64,000 nucleotides of DNA. Origin: Salegentibacter salegens (lineage in GTDB: Bacteria > Bacteroidota > Bacteroidia > Flavobacteriales > Flavobacteriaceae). The position numbers were made by a program, and so were the translations under genes. The notes below the pieces were generated by a model. It was not told where the DNA came from. It made no database searches and saw nothing but the letters and a program-made list of their open reading frames with translations. This document shows positions 34,020-44,148 of the stretch, in pieces. Every line of letters starts with the position of its first letter. Position 1 is the stretch's first letter. The stretch spans positions 496,001 to 560,000 of the forward strand of contig NZ_LT670848.1 of NCBI RefSeq assembly GCF_900142975.1, in the 5' to 3' direction.

Positions 34020-36521
34020 ATGATGATGACGAAAGTAAATTTTCTTCCCCTATTCTTATTAATGTGTTGTACCATGCTTATGGCACAAACCAAAGTTGGC
34101 GGCGTGGTTAAAGACCAAAACGGCGAAGCGCTTCCATTTGTAAATGTGATCTTTAATAATTCTTCGGTAGGAACAACTTCCGGGGAAAACGGGAAATTCT
34201 ATTTGCAAAGTGAAAATAACCATACCGAACTCAAAATTTCTTTTATTGGTTATAAAACTGAAATAATCCAACTTCAGCAAAAAACCAATCTCGATATGGA
34301 GATTGTGCTAGATGAGGAAACTTCTAATTTAGACGAGGTTCGAATTCTTAGGGGAAAAACCTCAAAAAAGAATAATCCCGCTATAGATATTCTAAAGAAG
34401 ATCTGGGAAAATAAACGTGACAATGGCGTTTCGGCTTTTAAACAATATCAGTATAAGAAATACGAAAAGCTGGAATTCGATTTAGATGGGATTGATAGCT
34501 CTGTAGTGAAAAATCCGGTTTTTAATGGTATGGAATTCATTTTTGATTATGCTGATACCAATAGAATTTCCGGGAAAACTATTCTGCCTGTTTTTATTAA
34601 CGAATCGGTTTCTAAAGTTTATGGCGATAATGTAGAAAACCAAAAAAGAGAAGATCTTATAGGAAACAAGAACTCCGGTTTTGAACAGAACCAAAACCTA
34701 ATCGCCGCGGTAAAAGATGTGTATGATGAATATAACGTCTACAATAATTATATCAAGGTTTTTGACAAGAGTTTTGTAAGTCCGCTTTCTACAACCGGCA
34801 TTAACAATTACAATTATATTTTAAGCGATAGCGCTTATATAGATAACAAATGGTGTTATAATATAATTTATTATCCACGGCGGGAAAACGAACTAACTTT
34901 TAAAGGAGATTTTTGGGTGAATGATACCACCTGGGCGGTGAAGAAAATTAACCTTGATGCTTCGCGTGATGCTAATATAAATTGGGTGAAAGAATTGTAT
35001 ATAGAGCAAGAATTTGAAGTGCTTAACGATTCGGTTTTTATAATTTTCAAAGATTATTTTCAGGCGAATTTCTCGTTAACCAAAAAAGAAAGTTCAAAAG
35101 GGGTTTACGCGAAACGCACCCGGGTTTTTGAAGAATATCAGTTCGACATAAAGAAAGAAGAAGACTTTTACGACAAGCGAGCTTATAAATTCAACGAAGA
35201 GGTCTATAAACGCGATACAGATTTTTGGGAAGAAAACCGCCTGGAAAAACTTAATAGGGAAGAGGAAGATATTTATGTAATGTTGGATAGTTTAACCAAA
35301 GTTCCGGCATTTAAAAGGATTTATGATATCGCCACTATTGCAGAATCGGGTTATGTAGAATTCAACGGTTGGGATTTTGGCCCGGTATATTCTTTGTTCG
35401 ACTATAACCAGGTTGAAGGATTTAGAACGCGTGTAGGCGGTAGAACGTATTTTGGGCAACACGATCCCTGGCGAGTAGAAGGTTATTTAGCCTACGGATT
35501 TAAAGATAATAAATTTAAATATGGAATTTCTGGAAAATGGCTTTTGGATGCGCGTTCGCGTTTAATAGTTTCTGCAGGTAAAAGAAGGGATATAGATCAA
35601 CTGGGAGCAAGTTTAACCAATAATACAACCGATGTTTTGGGCCGTAGTTTGGCTTCATCTGGTTTGGTAAGCGTTGGCGATAACGATAAATTGAGTAATA
35701 TAGATTTAAGTACTTTTAATCTTGAAATTGAGCCCTGGTATAATTTTAATGTTCGGGTTGGTGCTTCTTACCGCGAGCTAAGTTCGGCATCTCCCGCGTT
35801 TAGTTTAGATTATTATACAGATGAAAATTTTACAGAAACGGCTTCAGAAATAAAGCAAACCGAAATATCTACAACTTTCACCTATACCCCAAAGAGACAA
35901 ACTTCAGGATTTGGAGTGGAAAGAAATGTGGTGAACGAAGAAGAATTCCCCACCTTCTTTCTTAATTATTCGCTTGGCCTTAAAGATGTTTTTAATAGCG
36001 ATTTTGACTATAAAAGACTACAGTTTTTTTACGATCAGCCGCTTAGAATTGGCGGATTTGGCAGGGCAAATGCCAGTTTGGAAGCAGGAAAAACTTTTGG
36101 CGCAGTTCCGCTGGGGCTTTTAAACGTGGTGCCGGGAAATCAAACATATTTTGCGATGTATAATTCATTTCCCGTGCTTAACTTCTATGAATTTGTAACC
36201 GATACATATGTTTCAGCGCATTTTAATCATAATTTCAACGGAAGGTTATTTGCCAGGATTCCGCTGTTGCGAGAATTAAATTTAAGAGAGCTTGTTGGTG
36301 TTAGGGCAGTTTGGGGAGAAATTTCAGAAGAAAATAAAGCATTGAACGCTTCAGGAATTCCTTTACGAGCTCCTAATAAAGAACCTTATTACGAATATAG
36401 TTTTGGAGTTGGAAATATTTTAAAATTTTTAAGCCTGGAAGCTCATTTTAGAGGAAATTATCTTGAAATTCCAGAATCCCGGGATTTTGCAATAACTGCT
36501 TCCTTCGGTTTTCACTTTTAA
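34020..36521 (+). CDS. DUF5686 / carboxypeptidase-like regulatory domain outer-membrane protein
   Basis: An exported protein of 833 residues: signal peptide (about 1-23, ending LMAQ), a CarboxypepD-reg-like beta-sandwich (about 25-110, VKDQNGEALPFVNVIF), then a long region ending in many amphipathic beta strands with an aromatic final residue (TASFGFHF), as for outer-membrane barrels. The arrangement is that of the Bacteroidetes DUF5686 family, whose function is unknown. ATG repeats at 34020-34028 leave the exact start open by one or two codons. Confidence 0.88.
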   Translation: MMMTKVNFLPLFLLMCCTMLMAQTKVGGVVKDQNGEALPFVNVIFNNSSVGTTSGENGKFYLQSENNHTELKISFIGYKTEIIQLQQKTNLDMEIVLDEETSNLDEVRILRGKTSKKNNPAIDILKKIWENKRDNGVSAFKQYQYKKYEKLEFDLDGIDSSVVKNPVFNGMEFIFDYADTNRISGKTILPVFINESVSKVYGDNVENQKREDLIGNKNSGFEQNQNLIAAVKDVYDEYNVYNNYIKVFDKSFVSPLSTTGINNYNYILSDSAYIDNKWCYNIIYYPRRENELTFKGDFWVNDTTWAVKKINLDASRDANINWVKELYIEQEFEVLNDSVFIIFKDYFQANFSLTKKESSKGVYAKRTRVFEEYQFDIKKEEDFYDKRAYKFNEEVYKRDTDFWEENRLEKLNREEEDIYVMLDSLTKVPAFKRIYDIATIAESGYVEFNGWDFGPVYSLFDYNQVEGFRTRVGGRTYFGQHDPWRVEGYLAYGFKDNKFKYGISGKWLLDARSRLIVSAGKRRDIDQLGASLTNNTTDVLGRSLASSGLVSVGDNDKLSNIDLSTFNLEIEPWYNFNVRVGASYRELSSASPAFSLDYYTDENFTETASEIKQTEISTTFTYTPKRQTSGFGVERNVVNEEEFPTFFLNYSLGLKDVFNSDFDYKRLQFFYDQPLRIGGFGRANASLEAGKTFGAVPLGLLNVVPGNQTYFAMYNSFPVLNFYEFVTDTYVSAHFNHNFNGRLFARIPLLRELNLRELVGVRAVWGEISEENKALNASGIPLRAPNKEPYYEYSFGVGNILKFLSLEAHFRGNYLEIPESRDFAITASFGFHF

Positions 36522-36547
36522 TAGAATGATTTGAGATTGATTTTCAC

Positions 36548-36555
36548 TATATTTG
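36548..36555 (+). promoter_or_regulatory. Candidate ppa -7 element
   Basis: TATATTTG matches TAnnTTTG, 30 bases before the ATG at 36586. The nearest TTTG upstream is too close (14 bases) for an ideal -33. Confidence 0.5.
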
Positions 36556-36585
36556 CCGCCCTTAATTGAGAAAAAAGATAGAAAA

Positions 36586-37104
36586 ATGTCAGAAAGTTTT
36601 GATGTATTAATAGAAATCCCAAAAGGGAGTAGAAACAAATATGAATACGATTTTGAATTAAAGAAAGTCCGTTACGACAGGATGATCTTTTCTTCTATGA
36701 TGTATCCCGCCGATTACGGTTTTATTCCAAATACACTTGCGCTAGACAGCGACCCGCTAGATGTTTTGGTATTGGTGAGTGAGCCTACTTTTCCTGGAGT
36801 TGTAATGGAAGTAAAGCCAATTGGCGTTTTCCATATGGCCGATGAAAAAGGACCTGATGAAAAAATTATTTGTGTACCGGTATCAGATCCTATTTGGAAT
36901 AGATTAAATGATCTAAATGAACTTAATGGTCATATGATCAAAGAAATTGAACATTTCTTTAAAGTTTACAAAGATCTTGAGAAGAAAAAAGTAGATGTTG
37001 GTGGTTGGGGTGATGCTAAGGAGGCTCGCAAAATCATTAAAGATTGTGTGGAGCGTTATGAGAATTATGATGGCGACAAAGATCGTTTTGGGATACTACC
37101 ATAA
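36586..37104 (+). CDS. ppa: Soluble inorganic pyrophosphatase (family I)
   Basis: Hydrolyses cytosolic pyrophosphate, pulling biosynthetic reactions forward. VLIEIPKGSRNKYEYD, the family signature DSDPLDVLV (the metal-binding Asp cluster) and GWGDAKEARKII are present. The start at 36586 (MSESFDVLIEIP) is preferred; a longer frame would begin in the promoter. The length of 172 is typical. A strong terminator separates it from the membrane pyrophosphatase gene that follows. Confidence 0.95.
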   Translation: MSESFDVLIEIPKGSRNKYEYDFELKKVRYDRMIFSSMMYPADYGFIPNTLALDSDPLDVLVLVSEPTFPGVVMEVKPIGVFHMADEKGPDEKIICVPVSDPIWNRLNDLNELNGHMIKEIEHFFKVYKDLEKKKVDVGGWGDAKEARKIIKDCVERYENYDGDKDRFGILP

Positions 37105-37128
37105 TTTAAACAAAATATTTTATAATTT

Positions 37129-37162
37129 AAAAGCAATAACCTTAAAAAGTTATTGCTTTTTT
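37129..37162 (+). terminator. Terminator between ppa and hppA
   Basis: AAAAGCAATAAC and GTTATTGCTTTT form a perfect 12-bp stem with an 8-base loop and a T-run. Confidence 0.9.
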
Positions 37163-37215
37163 AATTATCGCTGATTTACTACATTAGCCATATTAACTAA
37201 AACTTAACAATTAAT

Positions 37216-39639
37216 ATGGAATCAATGATGATTTATATGCCTGCAATACTGGCTATAATAGGGCTCATTTTTATGTGGGTTAAAAGATCCTGGGTAATGA
37301 AACAGGATGCCGGAGACGGAAAAATGAAAGATATTGCTTCTCATATCTACGAAGGAGCACTTGCCTTTCTTAATGCAGAATATAAATTACTTAGCTTTTT
37401 TGTAATTGGTGCCAGTATAGCCCTTGCGGGTATTGCTTATGTTGTGCCAACTACTCATTATCTGATTATTGTTGCTTTTATTTTTGGAGCCTTTTTTTCT
37501 GCCCTGGCAGGAAATATGGGCATGAAGATAGCTACCCAAACTAATGTTCGTACTACCCAGGCAGCCCGAACCAGCCTGCCACAGGCATTAAAAGTTTCTT
37601 TTGGCGGTGGTACCGTTATGGGACTTGGTGTTGCGGGATTGGCCGTACTTGGGTTAACCGCTTTTTTTATCTTTTTCTTTCATTATTTTATGGGCGGGGA
37701 ATGGACAAATACTACACAAATGACAGTGGTTTTGGAAACCCTTGCCGGGTTTTCACTGGGCGCTGAATCTATAGCCTTATTCGCCCGTGTGGGTGGAGGA
37801 ATTTATACTAAAGCCGCCGATGTTGGTGCAGATTTAGTGGGAAAAGTTGAAGCCGGAATCCCGGAAGACGATCCTCGAAATCCTGCCACTATTGCCGATA
37901 ACGTGGGAGATAACGTTGGCGATGTAGCAGGAATGGGAGCCGATCTCTTTGGTAGTTATGTGGCCACCGTTCTTGCAGCGATGGTTTTAGGAAACTACAT
38001 TATTGAAGATATGGGCGGAAATATCGTTGATGCCGGTTTTGGTGGAATTGGACCCATTTTACTACCAATGGCCATAGCCGGTGCCGGAATTATTATTTCC
38101 ATTGTCGGAACACTATTAGTAAAAATTAGCAGCAACTCGGCTAAAGAAGCTGAGGTTCAAAAAGCATTAAATATTGGAAACTGGACGGCTATAGCACTTG
38201 TTGCCGTGGCTAGTTATTTTCTGGTAACCTGGATGCTGCCAAAAGAAACCCTAACTATGGGCTTTTTTGTTGGTGGAGCAGAAGGTTTTGAGTATATGGA
38301 TATCTCTTCAATTAGAGTATTTTATGCCTGTTTGGTAGGTATTGTGGTTGGTGGTGTAATTTCAGCAGTAACCGAATATTATACCGGGTTGGGTAAAAAA
38401 CCGGTACTTTCTATTGTTCAAAATTCCAGTACCGGAGCAGGAACAAATATTATTGCCGGTCTCGCTACCGGAATGATTTCAACATTTTTTTCGGTTTTAT
38501 TATTTGCGTTTGCTATTTGGGCTTCTTACGCTTTCGCCGGATTCTACGGCGTTGCGCTTGCAGCTTCAGCAATGATGGCAACTACCGCTATGCAGTTAGC
38601 TATTGATGCCTTTGGGCCAATTGCCGATAATGCAGGGGGAATTGCTGAAATGAGCGAACTTCCCGCTGAAGTTAGAGAGCGTACCGATATCCTGGATTCT
38701 GTAGGAAATACAACTGCGGCTACAGGAAAAGGTTTTGCAATTGCTTCAGCAGCCCTGACTTCCTTAGCTCTTTTTGCGGCTTACGTGACTTTTACGGGAA
38801 TTGATGGAATTAATATTTTTAAAGCCCCGGTATTGGCAATGTTATTTATTGGCGGAATGGTGCCGGTTGTTTTTTCGGCTTTAGCGATGAAATCTGTTGG
38901 TAAAGCAGCGATGAAAATGGTGGAAGAAGTTAGACGACAGTTTAAAAGTATTCCCGGGATTATGGAAGGAACCGCAAAACCTGAATACGATAAATGTGTA
39001 GCTATTTCTACTGAAGCAGCTTTAAAAGAAATGTTGCTGCCAGGAGTATTAACCATTGGTTTTCCTATTGCAATTGCACTAATCCCGATGCTTTTTGGTT
39101 ACGAAAATGTGTTGATTGCTGAAATGCTTGGTGGTTATATGGCCGGGGTTACGGTAAGCGGAGTGCTTTGGGCGATATTTCAGAATAACGCAGGTGGCGC
39201 CTGGGATAATGCTAAAAAATCTTTTGAAGCAGGAGTAATGATTAATGGGGAAATGACTTACAAAGGTTCTGAAGCGCATAAAGCGGCGGTGACCGGTGAT
39301 ACGGTTGGAGATCCTTTTAAAGATACTTCAGGCCCGTCTATGAATATTTTAATAAAATTAACCTGTCTAATTGGTTTGGTAATCGCGCCAATTCTAGGTG
39401 GCCATACTGAAAGTGATATTCCTAACGAAGGGGCTTCTATTGAGATGGAAGAAGGCATAAATGCTGAAGACATTTCAGAAGAAATTCAGGTAAATATGAC
39501 TTCCGAAGGAAATAAAACCATTGCAAAAGTGAGAATTACCACCACGAGAAAAGGTGAAACCAAAGTTCAGCAGAAAACCTTTACCGGTACAAAAGCTGAG
39601 GTTGAAAAACAAGTACAGGATTTAAAAGATAAAGCCTGA
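37216..39639 (+). CDS. hppA: Membrane-bound ion-pumping pyrophosphatase, K+-dependent type
   Basis: An integral-membrane pyrophosphatase of about 15-16 helices that couples pyrophosphate hydrolysis to proton or sodium export. The catalytic region [13 protein letters not shown] and [19 protein letters not shown] holds the metal-binding Asp residues. In [10 protein letters not shown] the alanine stands where potassium-independent enzymes have lysine, so it should be potassium-dependent (established marker for the family). Na+ versus H+ cannot be decided here. After the last helix (about residue 730) there is an unusual hydrophilic tail of about 75 residues, Glu-rich then beta-like ([19 protein letters not shown]). 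Confidence 0.95.
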   Translation: MESMMIYMPAILAIIGLIFMWVKRSWVMKQDAGDGKMKDIASHIYEGALAFLNAEYKLLSFFVIGASIALAGIAYVVPTTHYLIIVAFIFGAFFSALAGNMGMKIATQTNVRTTQAARTSLPQALKVSFGGGTVMGLGVAGLAVLGLTAFFIFFFHYFMGGEWTNTTQMTVVLETLAGFSLGAESIALFARVGGGIYTKAADVGADLVGKVEAGIPEDDPRNPATIADNVGDNVGDVAGMGADLFGSYVATVLAAMVLGNYIIEDMGGNIVDAGFGGIGPILLPMAIAGAGIIISIVGTLLVKISSNSAKEAEVQKALNIGNWTAIALVAVASYFLVTWMLPKETLTMGFFVGGAEGFEYMDISSIRVFYACLVGIVVGGVISAVTEYYTGLGKKPVLSIVQNSSTGAGTNIIAGLATGMISTFFSVLLFAFAIWASYAFAGFYGVALAASAMMATTAMQLAIDAFGPIADNAGGIAEMSELPAEVRERTDILDSVGNTTAATGKGFAIASAALTSLALFAAYVTFTGIDGINIFKAPVLAMLFIGGMVPVVFSALAMKSVGKAAMKMVEEVRRQFKSIPGIMEGTAKPEYDKCVAISTEAALKEMLLPGVLTIGFPIAIALIPMLFGYENVLIAEMLGGYMAGVTVSGVLWAIFQNNAGGAWDNAKKSFEAGVMINGEMTYKGSEAHKAAVTGDTVGDPFKDTSGPSMNILIKLTCLIGLVIAPILGGHTESDIPNEGASIEMEEGINAEDISEEIQVNMTSEGNKTIAKVRITTTRKGETKVQQKTFTGTKAEVEKQVQDLKDKA

Positions 39640-39662
39640 TAAATTTATCAGTTTATAGAATA

Positions 39663-39794
39663 AAAAGAGGCTGTTTGAAGATTCCTGTTAGAACCGTCAT
39701 CCTGAATTCATTTCAGGATCTAAGTTGTTAATCATTTTAGAAGCTGAAACAAGTTCAGCTTGACGAAAACAGAAAAAATCAAACAGCGTCTTTT
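39663..39794. terminator. Terminator-like stem carrying a family A repeat in its loop
   Basis: AAAAGAGGCTGTTTGA and TCAAACAGCGTCTTTT pair over 16 positions with two mismatches. The loop of 100 bases is largely a family A repeat. It sits between the ends of hppA and the convergent ferritin-like gene. Confidence 0.6.
39695..39765. repeat. Dispersed inverted repeat, family A
   Basis: Arms CGTCATCCTGAA and TTCAGCTTGACG with the inner CTGAATTCATTTCAG. Nearly identical in arms and centre to the copy at 19625-19685, with about ten extra bases in the middle. Confidence 0.75.
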
Positions 39795-39809
39795 CTTTAA
39801 AATATAGAC

Positions 39810-40292
39810 CTATTTAGCCTTTTTATTCACGCGTTTTTCTGCGAGTTTATTCAAGTCTTCATCGGCGGTATATTCTTCATCAAGCGTTTTCTGTAACTTG
39901 TTTGCTACAGCTTTATGGCCTAATTCTTTGGCGTATCGCACCAAAGTACCGTAACCGGAAATTTCATAATGTTCAACCCGCTGGGCATCTGCGATAATTC
40001 CTGCATCTCTTACATCATCTTCGGCATCTTCTTTTAGAAAAGCTTCGGCCTCTTCTATAAGACCTTTCATCGCTTTGCATTCTTCGCCGGTAGGCTTAAA
40101 GCCCAGTTCTTTGCTAACTTCTTCCAAACGCTTTTTGTGCTCTTTGGTTTCCTCGAGGTGGTCTTCAAAAGCCTTTTTCAATTTTTCATCGGTTGCAGCT
40201 TTCGCCATTTTCGGTAAAGCTTTGACTAACTGGCTTTCGGCACTGTAAAGGTCTTTTAATTGGTGTTCAAATAGATCTTCTAACTTTTTCAT
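39810..40292 (-). CDS. Ferritin-like DUF892 protein (YciE/YciF type)
   Basis: A four-helix-bundle protein of 160 residues of the DUF892 family, related to E. coli YciE/YciF. MKKLEDLFEHQLKDLYSAESQLVKALPKM-type N-terminus, helix 2 with HLEETKEHKKRLEEV, and helix 3/4 with AQRVEHYEISGYGTLV supply the Glu/His residues expected at a di-metal site. Role unknown; YciF is stress-induced. The next genes on the other strand are DNA repair genes, so a stress link is plausible. Confidence 0.9.
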   Translation of the reverse strand: MKKLEDLFEHQLKDLYSAESQLVKALPKMAKAATDEKLKKAFEDHLEETKEHKKRLEEVSKELGFKPTGEECKAMKGLIEEAEAFLKEDAEDDVRDAGIIADAQRVEHYEISGYGTLVRYAKELGHKAVANKLQKTLDEEYTADEDLNKLAEKRVNKKAK

Positions 40293-40501
40293 GATTAAAT
40301 ATTTAATGGTTAAAATTGTTAGATAAATTTATAAGCAAAGTGTTCTGAGCCAAGTTAAATGAGTGATAAAGCTTTGTTGTTTATTCCTTAAAATTTTTAA
40401 GCTGAAGGCTTCATTTTAATTTTAACAAAGCTACAACTAAGCTTCAGCGGTAATTCCTTTAATTTTAAATAGAAATTTTTTACTAACTAAAATGGAATGT
40501 T

Positions 40502-40750
40502 ATGGCTAAAGATCATGGACCATCAATTAAGAATGATGAACAGTACGAGGAACTTCGGGATGAAGGAATGAGCAAATCTAAAGCTGCGAGAATTGCCAAC
40601 GATTCCAACTCGGGAGAAAAAGGCGGAAAAGCCGATAAATATGAAGAACGCTCTAAGGAAGAACTCTATGAGAAGGCTCAGGAGATCGGGATTGAAGGCC
40701 GAAGCGATATGACCAAAGATGAGTTAATTAAAGCGCTTAGAAACCACTAA
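40502..40750 (+). CDS. DUF7218-type / Rho-N domain small protein
   Basis: A charged protein of 82 residues. The first half, KDHGPSIKNDEQYEELRDEGMSKSKAARIAN, is a short helical motif, and the second half, SKEELYEKAQEIGIEGRSDMTKDELIKALRNH, is a SAP/Rho-N-type helix-extended-loop-helix that usually binds nucleic acid. It ends 1 base before ku, so it is the first gene of the NHEJ operon and may assist DNA binding. The role is inferred from context. Confidence 0.82.
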   Translation: MAKDHGPSIKNDEQYEELRDEGMSKSKAARIANDSNSGEKGGKADKYEERSKEELYEKAQEIGIEGRSDMTKDELIKALRNH

Positions 40751-40751
40751 A

Positions 40752-41528
40752 ATGAGATCTATCTGGAATGGCTCTATTAGCTTCGGACTGGTTTCTATAC
40801 CGGTGAAATTATATTCTGCTTCAGAAAGTAGAAAACTCGATTTGGATATGCTGGATAAGCACGATAATGCCCGCATAAGGTATAAGCGTGTGAACGAGGA
40901 TACCGGGAAAGAAGTGGAATGGAAAGATATCGTAAAAGGTTTTAAAAAAGACGAAGATTATATCGTCCTGGAAAAAGAAGATTTTGAAAACGCCAATCTT
41001 AAAAAGAGCAAAACTATAGATATTGAAGAGTTTGTTGCCGAAGATGATGTGGCCGAGGTGCTTTATAAAAAACCATACTTTCTCGAACCGCAAAAAGAAG
41101 GTGGGAAATCTTATAATTTACTCCGCGATGCTTTGAAAAAAACCGGGAAACTTGGCGTGGCTACTTTTGTAATGCGACAAAAAGAGCATTTAAGCCTGGT
41201 GGGGGTTTACGATAAAGCCCTCGTACTTCATGTTATAAGATTTTCAGATGAAATTAGGGAAACCAAAGACCTTAAGTTGCCAAAAACCAAAGTCGCCAAA
41301 AAGGAGGTAGATATGGCTATTTCTCTTATAGAACAGTACACTACAGCATTTGATCCAGATAAATTTAAAGATGTTTATAACGATCAATTAATGAAGATCA
41401 TTGAATCTAAGAGCACCGGTAAAAAGCCTAAACCTCAAAAATTTAAAGATGAGCCTACCCAGGCAAAAGATCTTATGGCAAAATTAAAGGCCAGTTTAGA
41501 TAAAAAGAAAAAATCTAAAGCATCCTAA
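40752..41528 (+). CDS. ku: Non-homologous end joining protein Ku
   Basis: Homodimeric ring protein that binds broken DNA ends and recruits LigD. MRSIWNGSISFGLVSIPVKLY is the invariant bacterial Ku start, followed by the beta-barrel with YKRVNEDTGKEVEW and LVGVYDKALVLHVIRFSDEIR, and a Lys-rich C-terminal tail (KASLDKKKKSKAS) used for DNA threading and LigD contact. The length of 258 is normal. It is 3 bases from ligD. Confidence 0.96.
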   Translation: MRSIWNGSISFGLVSIPVKLYSASESRKLDLDMLDKHDNARIRYKRVNEDTGKEVEWKDIVKGFKKDEDYIVLEKEDFENANLKKSKTIDIEEFVAEDDVAEVLYKKPYFLEPQKEGGKSYNLLRDALKKTGKLGVATFVMRQKEHLSLVGVYDKALVLHVIRFSDEIRETKDLKLPKTKVAKKEVDMAISLIEQYTTAFDPDKFKDVYNDQLMKIIESKSTGKKPKPQKFKDEPTQAKDLMAKLKASLDKKKKSKAS

Positions 41529-41531
41529 GCG

Positions 41532-43991
41532 ATGGGTTTAGAAGATTATAAAAAAAAGCGAAACTTTAATAACACCCCAGAACCCGGTGCAGATTTTTCT
41601 ACAGAAAATCGGGGTAGGTTTGTTATTCAGCGGCACGAGGCTACGCGCTTGCATTATGATCTACGCCTGGAAATGGAAGGCGTTTTAAAAAGTTGGGCCG
41701 TTCCCAAAGGCCCGTCAATGAATCCTAAAGACAAACGTCTTGCCATAGAAACCGAAGATCACCCGGTAAAATATCTCCATTTTGAAGGTACAATCCCCAA
41801 AGGAAATTATGGTGCAGGCGAAATGCAAATTTGGGATAAAGGAACTTTTAAAGCTGCCGCAAAAACAAAAGATAATCTTGAGGAACAATGGGAAGATGGT
41901 AACCTGAAAATTGTTTTTACCGGCAGCAAGATTAAAGGAGAATTTGCACTGGTAAAAACCAATCGTGGCGATAAAAAGAATCAGTGGTTACTGATTAAAA
42001 AGAAAGACGATTTCTCTACCGATTTAGATTATGATGCTGAAATTTTTTCTGAAAAGTCTATAGAAAGTACAAAGGCCGGTAAATCTAATGGTAAAGTAAG
42101 GAAAATTAAACCTTCAGAATTTATAAAGCCGATGCTGGCCACTACCGGCAAGAAAATTTTTAACGATCCAGATTGGATTTACGAATTAAAATGGGATGGT
42201 TATCGCGCGCTGGCTAATATTGAAGATGGTAAAGTTGATCTTTATTCCCGAAACGGAATTTCGTTTAATTCTAAGTTTTCAAAACTGGTTAAAGACCTGG
42301 AGCAAATTGAAAACGATGTGATTTTAGACGGTGAAATCGTGGTGTTGAATAAAGAGGGAATTCCACAGTTTCAGGCTTTGCAAAACTATGATGAAAACAC
42401 GCCGGGAGCCTTGCGTTTCTATGTTTTTGATATGCTTTTTCTTAACGGCCATGCTATGCTGGATTTGCCACTTTTAGAGCGCAAAAGTTTAATTCCAGAG
42501 GTTTTGGAAGACCTGGAATTGGTGCAGTATTGCGATCATATTGAAGGCATGGGCACCGCGTTTTATAATAAAGCGATAGACCTGGGCCTGGAAGGTGTGA
42601 TCGCCAAAAAGGCCGATGCAACCTATTCTCCCGGTTATAGAACTGAAAAGTGGCTCAAATTAAAAGGCGAAAACACCCGGGAGGTGCTCATTTGCGGGTA
42701 CACAACTTCAGAAGGATCAGTTTTTGGTTCTTTGATTATGGGCGCTTACGAAGGTGAAGATTTAAAATATATTGGAAATTGCGGGACCGGATTTTCTAAT
42801 GATGAGCAAAAAGAATTACTTAAAAAGTTCAAAAGGCGAGAACGAAAAACCTCTCCTTTTCCTGAAAAAATTAATTTAAAAGGTCGTGAACCGGTTTGGA
42901 TACGCCCCGATTTAATTGCCGAAGTAAAGTTTTCAGAAATTACAAAAACCGGCAAATTGCGACATCCGGTTTTTAAGGCTTTGCGAAAAGATAAGGATCC
43001 TGAAGAAATTTCAGCTGAAGAAATTGTTGAAAATAAAGCTTCCGAAGAAAAGAAAACTAAAAAATCAACCTCTAAAAAGAAATCTGGGGAAAGCCTGGAA
43101 ATTGATGGGATAGATGTGCCATTTACCAACCTGGATAAAATGTACTGGCCAGATTCCGGATTTAGGAAATACGATTTAATTGATTATTACATCCAGGTTT
43201 CAGAAGTGATGTTGCCTTATTTAAAAGACCGTCCGCAGAATTTACACCGGCATCCCAATGGCATTAAAAAACAGGGGTTTTATCAAAAAGATAACGAAGG
43301 AAATTTACCCGATTGGGTAGCGACCACCGAAATTTATTCGGAATCTTCAGAAAAAGATATTGAATATTTACTTTGCCAGAATGAAGCTACGATTTTATAT
43401 ATGGCGAATTTGGGGTGTATTGAAATTAATCCGTGGAATTCCAGAGTAAAGAATCTTGATTATCCAGATTATACGGTGATAGATTTAGATCCTTCAGATA
43501 AAAATACGTTTGAAGAGGTTATTGAAGTCGCGCAAGCTGCAAAAGAGGTGATAGATTTGGCTAAAATTGAAGGCTATTGTAAGACTTCGGGCTCTAGCGG
43601 ACTTCATATTTATATTCCGTTAGGTGGAAATTACTCTTATGATGAAGCTCGAGATTTCACTAAATTATTGTGCTATTATATTGCCGATAAAGTGCCAAAA
43701 CTAACCAGTATGGATAGGGCAAAGAAGAAAAGAAAGGATAAAATCTACCTGGATTATTTGCAAAATCGAAGAGGCCAAACTCTGGCTTCAGCCTATTGCG
43801 CACGTCCAAAACCCGGCGCGCCGGTTTCAGCTCCCCTGGAATGGAAAGAAGTAAAAAGCGGACTTAAAATTCTTGATTTTACCATTAAAGATATACCGCA
43901 AAGAACTCAGAAAAAAGGAGATTTGTTTACCAAAGTACTGGAAGAGGGGATTGATATGGAAAAGGCCATGCAAAACCTTGAATCTTCCTAA
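41532..43991 (+). CDS. ligD: DNA ligase D (phosphoesterase-ligase-polymerase)
   Basis: Multifunctional end-joining enzyme of 819 residues. Order: 3'-phosphoesterase (about 10-150, FVIQRHEATRLHYDLRLEM), ATP-dependent ligase (about 190-500, nucleophile Lys220 in YELKWDGYRA, and VLDGEIVVLN), then after a Lys/Glu/Ser-rich linker (about 505-525) the primase-like polymerase (about 530-810, DLDPSD with the metal-binding Asp pair, and TSGSSGLHIYIPL). This is the order found in Pseudomonas LigD. It fills and seals ends held by Ku, mainly in stationary phase or after desiccation. Confidence 0.97.
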   Translation: MGLEDYKKKRNFNNTPEPGADFSTENRGRFVIQRHEATRLHYDLRLEMEGVLKSWAVPKGPSMNPKDKRLAIETEDHPVKYLHFEGTIPKGNYGAGEMQIWDKGTFKAAAKTKDNLEEQWEDGNLKIVFTGSKIKGEFALVKTNRGDKKNQWLLIKKKDDFSTDLDYDAEIFSEKSIESTKAGKSNGKVRKIKPSEFIKPMLATTGKKIFNDPDWIYELKWDGYRALANIEDGKVDLYSRNGISFNSKFSKLVKDLEQIENDVILDGEIVVLNKEGIPQFQALQNYDENTPGALRFYVFDMLFLNGHAMLDLPLLERKSLIPEVLEDLELVQYCDHIEGMGTAFYNKAIDLGLEGVIAKKADATYSPGYRTEKWLKLKGENTREVLICGYTTSEGSVFGSLIMGAYEGEDLKYIGNCGTGFSNDEQKELLKKFKRRERKTSPFPEKINLKGREPVWIRPDLIAEVKFSEITKTGKLRHPVFKALRKDKDPEEISAEEIVENKASEEKKTKKSTSKKKSGESLEIDGIDVPFTNLDKMYWPDSGFRKYDLIDYYIQVSEVMLPYLKDRPQNLHRHPNGIKKQGFYQKDNEGNLPDWVATTEIYSESSEKDIEYLLCQNEATILYMANLGCIEINPWNSRVKNLDYPDYTVIDLDPSDKNTFEEVIEVAQAAKEVIDLAKIEGYCKTSGSSGLHIYIPLGGNYSYDEARDFTKLLCYYIADKVPKLTSMDRAKKKRKDKIYLDYLQNRRGQTLASAYCARPKPGAPVSAPLEWKEVKSGLKILDFTIKDIPQRTQKKGDLFTKVLEEGIDMEKAMQNLESS

Positions 43992-44036
43992 AATTTATTT
44001 AAAAGCAGGGCAGGGCTTCTGTAAAATTTTTAACTT

Positions 44037-44130
44037 GACTCGATAATCGAGTCTTGAAAGCTCCCAGGCTTACCTCGAAATTAAAATATATTTTCTATAA
44101 ATACTCCTTGAGCTTGCTCGGGGGCTAATT
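44037..44130. repeat. Palindromic elements after ligD, including a family B variant
   Basis: GACTCGATAATCGAGTC at 44037-44053 is a short perfect palindrome. It is followed by CTTACCTCGAAATTAAAA and by a diverged family B unit (CCTTGAGCTTGCTCGGGGG) near 44106-44125. The same order of a CTTGCCTCGAATTAAAA unit followed by family B recurs at 54650-54706. Confidence 0.55.
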
Positions 44131-44148
44131 TATTTAAAGTGCAAATTA

